Part shown: positions 58,695-59,624 of the stretch, in pieces
How positions within the stretch are numbered: the stretch's first letter is position 1
Layout: each line of letters begins with the position of its first letter
Assembly: GCA_019649035.1 (NCBI GenBank)
Contig: BMAT01009500.1
Coordinates: forward strand, 745,754-805,377
From: Elysia marginata
Taxonomy: Eukaryota > Mollusca > Gastropoda > Plakobranchidae
Reading direction: 5' to 3'
DNA: 59,624 nt
Position numbers and translations under genes: made by a program
Notes under the pieces: model-generated
Told to the model about the DNA's origin: nothing
Seen by the model: only the letters and a program-made list of their open reading frames with translations
Databases searched by the model: none

Positions 58695-59624
58695 TACATG
58701 CAAACCCCATCAAGTTGTACATAGTACATATGAAGTCAAAACAAATACAAACTTTTATTATAGTGTCTTTTTCATTACTTTAAACATTTTGTTTTAAAAA
58801 TACAATTTCTGCCTTCTTTGGTCGATTTAAGGGTTTTATTGGAATTAAAACAAAGTCTAATTTTCACCTAGGATGAAATAAATTTTCAATTTTAAATATT
58901 TTGAGATACAATGATGTATTCAACGCAATACAGTTTTTGTTTCGAAGTTGTAAAAAGGAGCAATTAATAAACTGTATGTACCCAACAGTTTTATGCACAT
59001 GTAAAGGGAGCAAAGATGCATGAGTTATAAAAGCTAAGTAAGTAATTTTGTTTGACTTGATATTTTTTTTTCTAAAAGGCAAATAGTAAAATTTATAGGC
59101 TTTAAATATATACCTAGAAGTAATGAGGTTTTTTACTTTTCTGAATGAAGAAGCTGATTTAATGAGACTGAAATTATACCAATCTTTAATATTTGTAGAC
59201 AGGTGTAATCAACAAAGGTTCAAATTTCTTTAAAGATAATTCTTTTGTAAGGCTATGTTAGAACTATAATATCTACTAAGCATAGAAAAGCAGAATTCTG
59301 CATAAGGATGGTTATAATAATTATGGTCTTGCTACCAATAAAGTTGATTACTTTATTGTATATGACTAGTCCGTTTGCCTACAGAATAAAAGTTTGTTAT
59401 GTGAAGTCTGTTTTACATGACGCATATCCTATACAGAGGACTCCCGGACCGTCTATGGACTGGAGGCTTTGAAAAAAATCTGTCCCTTTATGTCACTCTA
59501 TATGGAAACACACCAAGCAAAAACAGATTACCGGTGCACGGCCAGTCTAGAGTCTTGTACGTTTCATGTGAAACGGGCTTTAAACATTAAAGTAGATTGG
59601 TTTGTTTTGCAGATCAATTTTCGC
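58695..59624. other. Downstream flank of gene C
   Basis: AT-rich DNA after the poly(A) signal; no gene, SINE or array seen. Confidence 0.5.

Overview
The window is AT-rich, intron-bearing eukaryotic DNA. It is full of trinucleotide microsatellites, tRNA-derived SINEs, a near full-length APE-type LINE and mariner transposons. This repeat mix, and the LINE protein type, suggest a mollusc, most likely a gastropod. That is an inference from the repeats; no conserved housekeeping gene is present to confirm it. Two assembly gaps (N runs) occur at 23419-23484 and 39656-40631.

I can support three protein-coding genes, all for small or low-complexity secreted proteins and none assignable to a named family. 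Gene A (minus, CDS 2623-3889, 64 aa) and gene B (minus, CDS 10690-13026, 55 aa) share one plan. Each has a TATA-like box (TATTTAAA), a probable non-coding leader exon, an exon holding a signal peptide that ends in a phase-1 intron, and one last exon coding a short cysteine-free, Met/Pro/Asn/aromatic-rich peptide. Gene C (plus, CDS 47196-58614, seven coding exons, 446 aa) is a modular secreted protein: signal peptide, short acidic segment, Gly/Ser/Thr/Ala/Asn-rich silk- or mucin-like block, Pro/Gln/Thr modules, and a Tyr/Asn/Met-rich terminal exon. All six coding introns of gene C are phase 1, as is the single coding intron of A and of B. The terminal exons of all three share YNP(Y/W)-type motifs and a Met-plus-hydrophobic C-terminus. 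I read them as one family of secreted structural or matrix peptides built from interchangeable 1-1 exons. This is the most interesting system in the window.

Layout: 1-157 truncated SINE; 2.4-6.0 kb gene A (minus); 6-10.4 kb intergenic DNA with TCA/ACT, GA and TTC arrays; 10.5-14.4 kb gene B (minus), with two SINEs in its second coding-side intron; 15-30 kb SINE, an orphan TATA-type promoter candidate, trinucleotide arrays, two minisatellites, a GA-rich array with a gap, and a 5'-truncated LINE end; 32.1-33.5 kb decayed mariner with both inverted repeats; 33.7-37.8 kb LINE with 12-bp target-site duplication and several frameshifts; 39.5-40.7 kb second mariner-like element mostly hidden in the gap; 41-47 kb mostly featureless; 47.2-58.7 kb gene C, with two SINEs and two LINE fragments in its introns; then AT-rich flank. 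No rRNA gene, functional tRNA gene, CRISPR array or retrovirus-like element was recognised.
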